Shown in pieces: positions 16,864 through 26,141 of a stretch of DNA of 64,000 bases. The position numbers and the translations under genes are program-made. Each line of letters opens with the position of its first letter. Position 1 is the stretch's first letter. The stretch spans positions 806,001 to 870,000 of the forward strand of contig NZ_QUSW01000001.1 of assembly GCF_003852895.1 (NCBI RefSeq), in the 5' to 3' direction. A model generated the notes under the pieces. That model ran no database searches, was not told the origin of the DNA, and worked only from the letters and a program-made list of their open reading frames with translations. The stretch is from Rhizobacter terrae (GTDB lineage Bacteria > Pseudomonadota > Gammaproteobacteria > Burkholderiales > Burkholderiaceae_C).

Positions 16864-19256
16864 TCGGGTCGTGCGGGGACGATGATGTCCCGGTTGCCGT
16901 TGGTGGACATGGCCGATACGAGGCCGGATTTCTCCATTTGTTCCAGCAAACGGGCTGCCCGGTTGTAGCCGATGCGCAAATGCCGCTGCACCAGCGAAAT
17001 GGATGCACGGCGATGCTGCAGGACCACGCCAACGGCCTGGTCGTACATCGGGTCGTTCTCGCCGCCGCCACCGCCGGGCATGTCGGCGGTGGACACGTCG
17101 CCATCGCCGTCCAGCGTGCCGCCTTCAAGGATGCCCTCGATGTAGTTGGGCTCGCCGCCCTGCTCCTTGAGGTAGCTGACGACGCGATGCACTTCGTCAT
17201 CGCTCACGAAGGCGCCGTGCACACGAACCGGCAGTCCGCCGCCGGGCGTGAGGTAGAGCATGTCGCCCTGGCCCAGCAGCGCCTCGGCCCCCATCTGGTC
17301 GAGGATGGTGCGGCTGTCGATCTTGCTGCTGACCTGGAAGCTCAGGCGGGTGGGAATGTTGGCCTTGATGAGGCCGGTGATCACGTCCACACTCGGCCGC
17401 TGCGTGGCGAGGATGAGGTGGATGCCCGCGGCGCGCGCCTTCTGCGCCAGGCGGGCGATCAGCTCCTCGATCTTCTTGCCCACCACCATCATCAGGTCGG
17501 CGAGTTCGTCGATCACCACCACGATGTAGGGCAGGCGCTCGAGCGGTTCGGGCTGCTCGGGCGTGAGGCTGAAGGGGTTGGGAATGGACTGGCCCTTCTC
17601 GGTGGCTTCTGCAATCTTCTTGTTATATCCCGACAGGTTGCGCACGCCCATCTTGCTCATGAGCTTGTAGCGCCGTTCCATCTCGCCCACGCACCAGTTG
17701 AGCGCGTTGCCGGCCTGCTTCATGTCCGTCACGACGGGCGCCAGCAGGTGCGGGATGCCTTCGTACACGCTCATTTCCAGCATCTTCGGGTCGATGAGGA
17801 TGAGCCGGACGTCGCGCGCCTCGGCCTTGTAGAGCACCGACAGGATCATCGCGTTGATGCCCACCGACTTGCCCGAGCCGGTGGTGCCGGCGACCAGGCA
17901 GTGCGGCATCTTCGCAAGGTCGGCCACCACGGGCGCACCGACGATGTCCTTTCCCAGGCCCATGGTGAGCTGCGACGCGGCGTCGTTGTAGACCTGAGAG
18001 CCGAGGATCTCGGACAGGCGGATCATCTGGCGCCGCGCGTTGGGCAGCTCCAGCGCCATGGTGGTCTTGCCAGGGATGGTCTCCACCACGCGGATGCTCA
18101 CGAGGCTCAGGCTGCGGGCCAGGTCTTTCGCGAGGTTGAGGATCTGCGAGCCCTTCACGCCGGTGGCAGGTTCGATCTCATAGCGCGTGATCACCGGGCC
18201 CGGAGAGGCGGCAACGACGCGCACCTCGACGCCGAAGTCCTTGAGCTTCTTCTCGATCAGGCGCGACGTCATCTCCAGCGTCTCGGGCGTCACGGAGGCT
18301 TCGACGCGCGACGGCGCCGCATCGAGCAGATCGACCTGGGGCAGCTTCGTATCGGCCAGTTCGGTGAACAGCGGCTTTTGCCGTTCCTTCACCACCCGCT
18401 CGCTCTTGGGCACCTCCATGACCGGCGGCTCGATCACGATGGGCACGTGCTCTTCATGCAGCTGGTGCTCCACCTCCACGACCTGCTCGCGCTCCTTCTG
18501 CGCCTGCTCGCCGATGCGGATGTCCTCGGCGCGCTCGATGCGTTCGACGCGCCGCTCCTTCACCGAATCGAACCAGGTGCCGATGTTCTCGGCCGTGTGC
18601 AGCCAGGAGAAGCGGAAGGCCATCGCGAGACCCGCGACCAGTGCGGCGATCCACAGCACGCCCGACCCCACGAAGCCGATGAGCTTCTGGCTGGCTTGGC
18701 CCAGCAGCGATCCGAGCACGCCGCCCGATGCGCCGCCCGGGAGGTGCGAATCCCACTGGTACATGCGAGTCCATTCCAGCGAGGTGCTCGCTGCAAGTAG
18801 AACGGCCAGGCCCGCCCAGAACATCCAGCGCGGCTTGTTCGAGACGGCACCGTCGCCGCCGCGCAGCACGCGGGCGAGGCCGCCCAGCCATTCGCGCAGT
18901 CCGACCAGCATCAGCCACCAGCAGGAATAGCCGAACAGGAAGAAAGCGAGGTCAGAGAAATACGCACCCAGTGCGCCGGCCTTGTTGAGCGGCACGGGGG
19001 AACTGCCCGAGGTGGAGAAGGCCGCGTCGGCCGCGTTGTGCGTGGCCAGCGCCAGCAATGCCAGCAGCCAGGCGACGCCGCCCACCAGCAGCATCAGCTG
19101 CGCGCGCCAGCCGGCGGGATGGTGTTCGACGGGAGAAGAAGCCGCGGCGTTCTTGCCGCGCGTGTAGGTGCCGCCGTGCGAGGCGGCGCCCGAAGAAGAA
19201 GCAGACACCTGAGAAACCCCGGCGTCGGACCGGAGCGAACCGAGCGGAAACGTCAT
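16860..19256 (-). CDS. ftsK: DNA translocase FtsK
   Basis: This 798-residue divisome protein resolves chromosome dimers at the septum. Four or five N-terminal membrane helices lie at about 50-225, followed by a short charged linker. The RecA-like motor has Walker [12 protein letters not shown] and Walker [15 protein letters not shown] gamma winged-helix domain lies at the C-terminus ([17 protein letters not shown]), which reads KOPS-type sequences. The linker is short compared with E. coli FtsK, as in many beta-proteobacteria. It heads the lolA-RR-HK-rarA block. Confidence 0.96.
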   Translation of the reverse strand: MTFPLGSLRSDAGVSQVSASSSGAASHGGTYTRGKNAAASSPVEHHPAGWRAQLMLLVGGVAWLLALLALATHNAADAAFSTSGSSPVPLNKAGALGAYFSDLAFFLFGYSCWWLMLVGLREWLGGLARVLRGGDGAVSNKPRWMFWAGLAVLLAASTSLEWTRMYQWDSHLPGGASGGVLGSLLGQASQKLIGFVGSGVLWIAALVAGLAMAFRFSWLHTAENIGTWFDSVKERRVERIERAEDIRIGEQAQKEREQVVEVEHQLHEEHVPIVIEPPVMEVPKSERVVKERQKPLFTELADTKLPQVDLLDAAPSRVEASVTPETLEMTSRLIEKKLKDFGVEVRVVAASPGPVITRYEIEPATGVKGSQILNLAKDLARSLSLVSIRVVETIPGKTTMALELPNARRQMIRLSEILGSQVYNDAASQLTMGLGKDIVGAPVVADLAKMPHCLVAGTTGSGKSVGINAMILSVLYKAEARDVRLILIDPKMLEMSVYEGIPHLLAPVVTDMKQAGNALNWCVGEMERRYKLMSKMGVRNLSGYNKKIAEATEKGQSIPNPFSLTPEQPEPLERLPYIVVVIDELADLMMVVGKKIEELIARLAQKARAAGIHLILATQRPSVDVITGLIKANIPTRLSFQVSSKIDSRTILDQMGAEALLGQGDMLYLTPGGGLPVRVHGAFVSDDEVHRVVSYLKEQGGEPNYIEGILEGGTLDGDGDVSTADMPGGGGGENDPMYDQAVGVVLQHRRASISLVQRHLRIGYNRAARLLEQMEKSGLVSAMSTNGNRDIIVPARPE

Positions 19257-19308
19257 GCGCGGATTGTGGCCGATGGCGACCTGTGCGCGGCGACGGAAAA
19301 GCTCAGGC

Positions 19309-19971
19309 TCAGGTCAGGCGTTCCTTGATGATCACCGAGCCATTTTCCTGGGTCTCGACGATGCCGCGCTCTTCCAGGTCCTTCATCACGCGGCTGACCA
19401 TTTCGCGCGATGCGCCCACCACCTTGGCAAGGTCTTGGCGTGACACCTTGTTGCGAATGATCTTGATGCCGTTGTCGTCCTCGGCCATGTCCAGCAGCGT
19501 GCGGGCCACGCGGCCGTAGACGTCCAGCAGGGCCAAGGATTCGATCTGCCGGTCGGCGTTGCGCAGGCGCTGCACCAGGCCGCGCAGGATGGCGTACGAG
19601 AGGCTGGAATTCTCCGGCAGGCAGCGTGCGAATTCCGCGCGCCCCAGGATGAGCATGTCCGTCTGGACCTCGGCGCGCACCGTGGCCGAGTGCGGCTCGT
19701 TGTCGATGAGGCTCATTTCGCCCACGTAGTCGCCTGGCTGCAACACTGCGAGGATGACTTCCCGGCCGCGGGAGTCCGCCGTCAGCACGCGGGCCCGGCC
19801 CGTGAGCAGGATGAACAGCGCATTCGATTTGCGCCCGTGCTCCACGATGATCTCGCCCCGACGGAAGCGGCGCTTCACCACGCTGTCCGCGATCCCCTGC
19901 GCCTGGTCGTTGGTGAGCATGGAAAAGAGAGGCACACGGCGGATCAGGTCGAGATTCGAAAGCATTGCCAT
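19309..19971 (-). CDS. Crp/Fnr-family transcriptional regulator
   Basis: This 220-residue protein has an N-terminal cyclic-nucleotide-binding fold ([37 protein letters not shown]). A C-terminal helix-turn-helix follows ([26 protein letters not shown]). The N-terminus lacks the cysteine cluster of Fnr, so it is not an oxygen-sensing Fe-S Fnr. Resemblance to Crp in the effector pocket (GEMSL, RAEV) is partial. It is divergent from trxB. Confidence 0.88.
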   Translation of the reverse strand: MAMLSNLDLIRRVPLFSMLTNDQAQGIADSVVKRRFRRGEIIVEHGRKSNALFILLTGRARVLTADSRGREVILAVLQPGDYVGEMSLIDNEPHSATVRAEVQTDMLILGRAEFARCLPENSSLSYAILRGLVQRLRNADRQIESLALLDVYGRVARTLLDMAEDDNGIKIIRNKVSRQDLAKVVGASREMVSRVMKDLEERGIVETQENGSVIIKERLT

Positions 19972-20021
19972 ACGGGAAGCTCCAGACAGTTGTTATCGCT
20001 ATTGTTAGGGCGAGACCGTGA

Positions 20022-21092
<1,071 letters not shown>

Positions 21093-21112
21093 ATCCGGCC
21101 ATTCCGGGCGAT

Positions 21113-21141
21113 TTGGCGTCGTCCGGAATTCTGGCTATAAT
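21113..21141 (+). promoter_or_regulatory. Near-consensus sigma-70 promoter for rpmB-rpmG
   Basis: The sequence is TTGGCG, then 17 bp, then a perfect TATAAT. It lies 20 bp past the trxB stop codon and about 160 bp before rpmB. The predicted transcript has a leader of about 150 nt that contains no recognised element. Confidence 0.85.
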
Positions 21142-21303
21142 CGTCGTCTTTGCCGGAAGCGGCCGGCGTTGTTTCGTAGTTCCTTACCCAACTTACCTAA
21201 CAGCGTCCCCGTCTACAGGCTCCAGGGTGACTATTCAAGACCGGCCCAGCCAGTCCTGCTCTTTTCACCGCGATACGCAACGAGATTCACACGGAGAAGC
21301 GTC

Positions 21304-21537
21304 ATGGCACGCGTCTGTCAAGTCACGGGCAAGCGCCCGATGGTGGGGAACAACGTCTCCCACGCCAACAACAAAACCAAGCGTCGCTTCCTGCCGAACC
21401 TGCAGTACCGCCGCTTCTGGCTCGAGACCGAGAACCGTTGGGTGCGCCTGCGCATCACCAACGCCGCACTGCGACTCATCGACAAGGTCGGCATCGACCA
21501 GGTCGTCGCAGACCTCCGCGCCAAGGGCGAACTCTGA
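21304..21537 (+). CDS. rpmB: 50S ribosomal protein L28
   Basis: This 77-residue basic ribosomal protein starts [20 protein letters not shown], the L28 signature, with the usual [10 protein letters not shown] and RFWLE blocks. It is co-transcribed with rpmG, 17 bp downstream, which is the standard pairing. A strong promoter lies at 21113-21141. Confidence 0.98.
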   Translation: MARVCQVTGKRPMVGNNVSHANNKTKRRFLPNLQYRRFWLETENRWVRLRITNAALRLIDKVGIDQVVADLRAKGEL

Positions 21538-21554
21538 TATCCAGGAGCTGAATC

Positions 21555-21722
21555 ATGGCAAAAGGTGGACGCGAAAAGATCAAGCTGGAGTCCAGCGCCG
21601 GCACCGGTCACTTCTACACGACCGACAAGAACAAGAAGACCACGCCCGAGAAGATCGAAATCATGAAGTTCGATCCCAAGGCTCGCAAGCACGTGATGTA
21701 CAAAGAAACCAAGCTGAAGTAA
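21555..21722 (+). CDS. rpmG: 50S ribosomal protein L33
   Basis: This 55-residue ribosomal protein has the sequence features [20 protein letters not shown] and [15 protein letters not shown]. It lacks the zinc-binding CxxC pairs, so it is the zinc-independent (C-) form usual in proteobacteria. A ribosome site (AGGAG) lies ten bases upstream. An intrinsic terminator follows directly. Confidence 0.98.
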   Translation: MAKGGREKIKLESSAGTGHFYTTDKNKKTTPEKIEIMKFDPKARKHVMYKETKLK

Positions 21723-21741
21723 TAGCAGCTGTTTCGCAAAG

Positions 21742-21773
21742 AACCCGCCCGACGCAAGTCCGGCGGGTTTTTT
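21742..21773 (+). terminator. Intrinsic terminator of rpmB-rpmG
   Basis: The stem AACCCGCC/GGCGGGTT is followed by a run of T ending near 21773. It lies 20 bp after the rpmG stop codon. Confidence 0.9.
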
Positions 21774-21809
21774 GTTGGCTGTCTGAGTCGAATCGATGCT
21801 GAACGGAGT

Positions 21810-22787
21810 TCAGCCGGCCAACTGATCCAGCGCCGCCATGCCCCGATCCCACGAATCGGCCATGCTGGCGAAGGTCGCGGAGGCATCGAGGGGGCGCTTG
21901 GCATTCACCGCCCGGGCCGCCTTGAGGATAAGCGCCTTGTTGTCGTTGGCGATCTGGCGCCAAGCCTCGATGGCCGGTGCGAAGGCCGAGGCATCCAGCC
22001 ATTCCAGGTGCTGAGCCGACAGCTCCGCTGCCGCACCGAGCTGCCGGATGCCTGCAAACGCCCACTTGTGATACGTCGCGAGGCCGGCGGCCTGCAGGCC
22101 GGGAAGGTCACGCTCGAAGCGTTGCGCGAAGCGGGCGACCGGGTTCGTGGCAGGCCGGCGGGACAGGTGCTTGCGAAGCAGTCCCCTGGCTTCTCGCCAC
22201 AACACCGTCTCGCCCCGATCCACCGCCCGATCCATGCGAACCAGCTCCGCGAACAGCGGCAGGAACTCCGCATCGTCTCCCGCCACATCCAGCCGGAAGG
22301 TCTTGATGAAGTCCTCGCCTTCCAGCGTGAAGTAGCCCGCGTTGTGGAAGTAGCCCAGCCGCTGCGCATCGACATCGATGTCGTTGAGCACGATGGTCGT
22401 CTTGGTGTGCTGGTGCCGATAGTCCGTGCCGGCGGTGTCGGGCAGCCAGAAGGCATCGGCCTCGGTCGAGATCCATTTGCCCTTGCCGAGCTGCTCCACC
22501 GCATGGTCGATCAGCGGCCGCCACACCGTCAGCTCCTGCACGTCCACGCCATACAGGTCGCGCAGTTCATCGTGCGAAGGCTTGAAGAAGGTCCACTGGT
22601 CGTCCTCGAAGTCGACGGCCAGCGTGAAGCCCAGGCAGGCACGCGGCTCCAGCTTCAGAGCGTGCAGCAGCTCGATCCACAGGTCGACGTAGCAGTTCTT
22701 CTCGACCCAGATGCAGTCCTCGGCATGCAGCGCGTGCCGCTGGTACGACGCCGCATCCAGGCCCTGGATGACCGAGACACGGCTCAT
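21810..22787 (-). CDS. DUF1839 family protein linked to amino acid:[carrier protein] ligase
   Basis: This 325-residue protein has no signal peptide or membrane segment. Blocks such as EDCIWVEKNCYVDLWIELLH, LGFTLAVDFEDDQWTFFKP and HQHTKTTIVLNDID fit DUF1839, a family of unknown function found beside SerRS-like carrier-protein ligases. Its ATG overlaps the TGA of the ligase gene (ATGA), so equal synthesis and joint action are likely. It might take the aminoacyl group from the carrier, but no catalytic motif is recognised. Confidence 0.75.
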   Translation of the reverse strand: MSRVSVIQGLDAASYQRHALHAEDCIWVEKNCYVDLWIELLHALKLEPRACLGFTLAVDFEDDQWTFFKPSHDELRDLYGVDVQELTVWRPLIDHAVEQLGKGKWISTEADAFWLPDTAGTDYRHQHTKTTIVLNDIDVDAQRLGYFHNAGYFTLEGEDFIKTFRLDVAGDDAEFLPLFAELVRMDRAVDRGETVLWREARGLLRKHLSRRPATNPVARFAQRFERDLPGLQAAGLATYHKWAFAGIRQLGAAAELSAQHLEWLDASAFAPAIEAWRQIANDNKALILKAARAVNAKRPLDASATFASMADSWDRGMAALDQLAG

Positions 22788-23695
22788 GGCCACAGCAGCG
22801 CGCGAACCGGCGCCGGCCAGGCAGCCACATCGAAGCCGTGGTGCTTGATGAGCGCCAAGGTCACCCGCTCCAGCCCGAAGCCCAGGCAGGCCGTGCTCGC
22901 GGTGTTGCCCGTTGCATCCTTGATGCCGAAGGTGCCGCTGAAGTGGTCCTGGTGCCAGTTGAAGGAGCAGATGGCTGTGGGCTTCTCCTCGGAGATCACC
23001 GGTACGAGGATCTCGAACTTCAGCCGCTGGTCGCGCTGGCTGGCCGCCATCATCTTGCCGGCACGGCCGAAGAAGGGGTCGGTGGCCACGTCGCTGACCA
23101 CCGGGAGCTGCAGCGACTTCAGCAGCGCCAGACCCCGGTCCAGCCACGCATTGCGCCAGTCCACCACCTGCTCGTTGGTGCCCACGCGAATGAACTCGCG
23201 CATGCGGAAGGCCTGCAGGCGGGTGGGTTCATCCGAGGGCTCGTGCCGGTACACCCAGCCCGTCACCGTCACCAGTCGGCCCTTGCCCGGCAGCAGTCCG
23301 CTGAACATCGGGTAGACGGGGTAGCACGCCGCCGGCGTGAGCATGGATTCGGTGGGCGCGAGCATGTCTTCCCAGCGTTCGCCGCCGTTGACCTTGCCCG
23401 ACAGCGCAAGCGCCTCGCGGTCGTTGCCGAAGAAGCTGCTGATGGAGCCGCTCAGGTGCGGGAAGTTGTCCATGTAGCCCACCCGCTCGATGAGCGCGCG
23501 CGGCACGATGGGCGGGAACTGGAACAGCTCCGCGCCGTCGTCCTGGGCGGTGCGTGACACCAGCGCGTTGAAGCGATCGACGATGTCCTCGAACTTGCCC
23601 GTGCGGCCCCAGCCGCCCTTCACTTCCGTGGGCACGATGAAGCCTTGACGGACCAGGTCGTCATGGAATCCCTGGATGTCGTAGACCGTGGGCAT
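22784..23695 (-). CDS. Amino acid:[carrier protein] ligase (SerRS-like, class II)
   Basis: This 303-residue homologue of the archaeal-type seryl-tRNA synthetase catalytic core lacks the tRNA-binding N-terminal domain. Family members studied in Bradyrhizobium and Agrobacterium activate glycine or alanine with ATP and load it on the phosphopantetheine of a small carrier protein. Motif 2 is visible as YRHEPSDEPTRLQAFRMREF and motif 3 as GFGLERVTLALI. Cys124, Glu167 and Cys270 match the spacing of the family's zinc site. The amino acid used here cannot be read. A matching carrier protein lies at 25875. Confidence 0.85.
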   Translation of the reverse strand: MPTVYDIQGFHDDLVRQGFIVPTEVKGGWGRTGKFEDIVDRFNALVSRTAQDDGAELFQFPPIVPRALIERVGYMDNFPHLSGSISSFFGNDREALALSGKVNGGERWEDMLAPTESMLTPAACYPVYPMFSGLLPGKGRLVTVTGWVYRHEPSDEPTRLQAFRMREFIRVGTNEQVVDWRNAWLDRGLALLKSLQLPVVSDVATDPFFGRAGKMMAASQRDQRLKFEILVPVISEEKPTAICSFNWHQDHFSGTFGIKDATGNTASTACLGFGLERVTLALIKHHGFDVAAWPAPVRALLWP

Positions 23696-23731
23696 GAGAG
23701 CTTCCTTGTCGTTCTTGTCTCTTGAGAAGGA

Positions 23732-24904
23732 TCAGGCGTCCTTGAGCACCAGCAGCATGGACGCGCTCTTGGCCATGAGCCGCTCGTTGGAGATCATGAG
23801 CGAGGCCGACAATGCGTCACGGTAGTGGCGGCCCACGCTGAACGGCGAGTCGTTCTTGTAGCCCATCACGCCGATGATCTGCAGCGCCATGTGCACCAGG
23901 CGCGGCGCCGCCTCGGAGGCGGACACCTTGAGGTTGATCAACTTGAGCGCCCAGGCCATCGAAAGCAGCTCCTGCATGCCCTCGGGGCGCACGGCGGTCT
24001 GGTCGAATTCCGCTGCCGCTTGAGCCCAGGCGGCGCGCATGACCTGCAACTGCGCCGTGGCCTCCGCCAATTGATGCGCCGCGGGCGGCACGGTGCCCGG
24101 GTTCTTGCGCGCCTGGCCACGCACGAAGGCGCCGGCGCGCGAGACCGCATCGGCCGCAATGCCCCACCACAGCGAGGACCACAGGATGTGCGAGTACGGC
24201 ACCATGGTCTGCGCCGAGGACTCGGCGAACTCGCCAGGCAGGATCTGCTCGACGCCGGCATTCGCCTCCAGCCTGCCGCCCGGGCTGCAGGTGCCGCGCA
24301 TGCCCAGCGTGTCCCAGTTGGAGGTCGGCGTGAGGGTGTAGTCGCCGGCCTGCAGCAGCACCAGCACCTGGTCGCTGTTGGAGGCATCCGGCGCGCGGCG
24401 TGCGGTCACCAGCAGCGAATCGGCATGGGCACCGTAGGACACGGTGGTTGCATCCTTGCGCAGCGTGAAGCGATCACCCTGCACTTCCACCGCGCAGATG
24501 CTGGAACGCGTGTCGCCGAAGGTGCCGACCTCGGAGGTCACCGAGGCGATCAGCAACTGCTTGTCCGAGATGGCCTGCATGTAGCCGCGGAAGAAGGCCG
24601 AGCCCATGCCGTGGCGCGCGAGGCAGGCGACTTCGATGTAGTGCATGGCCAGCACCATGCCGCTGGCGCTGCACGCCTGCGAGAGCGTGGAGCACAACAG
24701 GGCCAGCTCCATCATCGAGCAGCCGGATCCGCCCAACTCACGCGGGACCGGTGCGGACAGCACGCGCGCCGCGCGCAAGGCGTCGAAGGTCTCTGAAGGA
24801 AAACGCGCGCTGGCGTCCACGTCGGCCGCGTGCACGGCAGCCACTTCGGTGGCGATGCCTCGGACGGCCACCAGCAGGGTCTCGAAAGTGGCGGTGGTGC
24901 TCAT
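23732..24904 (-). CDS. Acyl-CoA dehydrogenase-like flavoprotein of the carrier-protein cluster
   Basis: This 390-residue protein has the ACAD fold: an N-terminal helical domain (PVPRELGGSGCSMMELALL), a central beta domain (WDTLGMRGTCSP) and the C-terminal helical bundle with GRHYRDAL. The segment usually carrying the catalytic Glu (GYxxEYP) reads GYKNDSP, with Asp near residue 352. Related ACAD-fold enzymes such as PltE oxidise aminoacyl groups on carrier proteins, so a thioester-bound amino acid is the likely substrate. It is first in a minus-strand operon with the ligase and DUF1839 genes. Confidence 0.8.
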   Translation of the reverse strand: MSTTATFETLLVAVRGIATEVAAVHAADVDASARFPSETFDALRAARVLSAPVPRELGGSGCSMMELALLCSTLSQACSASGMVLAMHYIEVACLARHGMGSAFFRGYMQAISDKQLLIASVTSEVGTFGDTRSSICAVEVQGDRFTLRKDATTVSYGAHADSLLVTARRAPDASNSDQVLVLLQAGDYTLTPTSNWDTLGMRGTCSPGGRLEANAGVEQILPGEFAESSAQTMVPYSHILWSSLWWGIAADAVSRAGAFVRGQARKNPGTVPPAAHQLAEATAQLQVMRAAWAQAAAEFDQTAVRPEGMQELLSMAWALKLINLKVSASEAAPRLVHMALQIIGVMGYKNDSPFSVGRHYRDALSASLMISNERLMAKSASMLLVLKDA

Positions 24905-25423
24905 GTTGTAGGTCTCCCGCTGTTTTTCACCGGACCATCGGCCAGGGGTGCGTCCACGAAGGCGCTGCAAGAATAGGAACTGGCCGGCGGCTGGCACCCG
25001 GCATGCGCAGATTGGAACGGAATTCCAGGCGCATTCGTCCCCCTCACTCGCGGTGTGCGCCGCGACTTGCATGACGTATTCCGCACTCGTCCAAGGCGCA
25101 TCCATCGATGGCTGACATGACCATCGTGTTCCTGAATGGGCACGCCATGTCGCCCAAACACTTCCGGCCCTTCGTGCAGGCCGTGCGGCCGAGTGCGGCC
25201 TGCCACTTCCTGCGGGGCATTCGAGGCCATTGGCGGCAGCTGGGCTGCCCGGCGGGTCCCGCAATCTGTGGCGCAGGCTCATCGCCAATCATGATCCGCG
25301 AGAGCAATTGTTCACATCCACCCCCAAACCGAGGGGGAAGGCGGGTAAGAAGGGAGCTGCCGGGTGGACCCCCGTGATAAAAACAACTGGTAGCACATTA
25401 GCCCTCAGGGTCACCCATTTGTC
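24905..25423. other. Divergent intergenic region of the carrier-protein cluster
   Basis: This 519-bp spacer separates the ACAD-ligase-DUF1839 operon from the PPTase-carrier-GH2-hydrolase operon, so it should hold both promoters. I see an inverted repeat TCCACCC (25317-25323) with GGGTGGA (25361-25367) enclosing a shorter CCCCC/GGGGG stem. No consensus sigma-70 promoter stands out. Short open frames cross it on both strands, but none has a ribosome site or recognisable sequence. Confidence 0.5.
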
Positions 25424-25867
25424 ATGTCAGCGCCTGTGGTCTTCCAGGATGAAAGCTTGCTCGCCCTCGTGGGCGACGGCCGCACGCGCGTGGGCATCGA
25501 CATCGTGCAGATCAGCCGCATCGCCGACTCCCTGAGCCAGTTCGGCGACCGTTTCACGCAGCGCCTGTTCACCTCCACCGAGCTGGCCGATGTTGCCGCT
25601 CGGCTGGCGCCGGGACTGGCCGAATGCTTTGCCGCCAAGGAGGCCGCCCTCAAGGCCCTGGACCTGTGCGAAGCGGGCATCGACTGGCGCGAGATGGAAG
25701 TGCGCCGCCTGGCCGACGGTACCTGCAGGCTCCAGTTGCACGGCAAGGCCGCGGAATTGGCCGGCGTGAGCAGCGACGGCATCGCGCTCAGCCTCAGCCA
25801 AGACGGCCACCACGCCATGGCAGTGGTCACGGCAGCGTCCAGTTTTCTCCCTTCTCCGAAGCAGTAG
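25424..25867 (+). CDS. AcpS-type 4'-phosphopantetheinyl transferase
   Basis: This 147-residue enzyme moves phosphopantetheine from CoA to a carrier-protein serine. AcpS motifs are GIDIVQISRI (Asp26), FAAKEAALKAL (Glu73) and the C-terminal ALSLSQDGHHAMAVV. It has about 20 more N-terminal residues than standard AcpS. It sits 7 bp before the carrier gene, which marks it as a dedicated activator; the housekeeping acpS should be elsewhere, but this cannot be tested here. Confidence 0.85.
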   Translation: MSAPVVFQDESLLALVGDGRTRVGIDIVQISRIADSLSQFGDRFTQRLFTSTELADVAARLAPGLAECFAAKEAALKALDLCEAGIDWREMEVRRLADGTCRLQLHGKAAELAGVSSDGIALSLSQDGHHAMAVVTAASSFLPSPKQ

Positions 25868-25874
25868 TCTCGCC

Positions 25875-26141
25875 ATGAACGAACAATTCACCATCGACAA
25901 CATGATCCGCACGGTCCTGAAGGACCATGGCCGACTGAGCCAGGATGCCTTGTCGATCCAGCCGGATGCCGACCTGTACCAGGCGGGCATGACCTCGCAT
26001 GCGAGCGTGAACGTGATGCTGGCGCTCGAAGGCGCCTTCGACGTGGAATTCCCCGATCACATGCTCAAGCGCAGCGTGTTCGCCAGCGTGGTCGCCATCC
26101 GCGAAGCCATCACCCAGCTGCCCGGGGCGCGCTTGCAATGA
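25875..26141 (+). CDS. Acyl/aminoacyl carrier protein
   Basis: This 88-residue acidic four-helix carrier protein has the modification site DADLYQAGMTSHASVNVM. The phosphopantetheine serine is Ser41, in GMTSH instead of the usual GxDSL. That variant is the type seen in carriers serving SerRS-like aa:CP ligases. Its TGA overlaps the start of the GH2 gene (ATGA). It is the expected acceptor for the ligase encoded at 22784. Confidence 0.88.
   Translation: MNEQFTIDNMIRTVLKDHGRLSQDALSIQPDADLYQAGMTSHASVNVMLALEGAFDVEFPDHMLKRSVFASVVAIREAITQLPGARLQ

Noticed and set aside
22784-23695. Calling this gene a second seryl-tRNA synthetase
   Set aside because: The tRNA-binding arm is missing, the protein is only 303 residues, a full serS lies at 46894, and the neighbours are a carrier protein and PPTase.
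24992-25006. A sigma-54-like TGGCAC-N5-ATGCG sequence
   Set aside because: The GG-N10-GC spacing fits, but the -12 element is poor, it lies over 400 bp from the PPTase gene, and such matches are frequent in GC-rich DNA.
25044-25377. Short open frames on both strands in the carrier-protein intergenic region
   Set aside because: No ribosome site, no recognisable protein sequence and mutual overlap.
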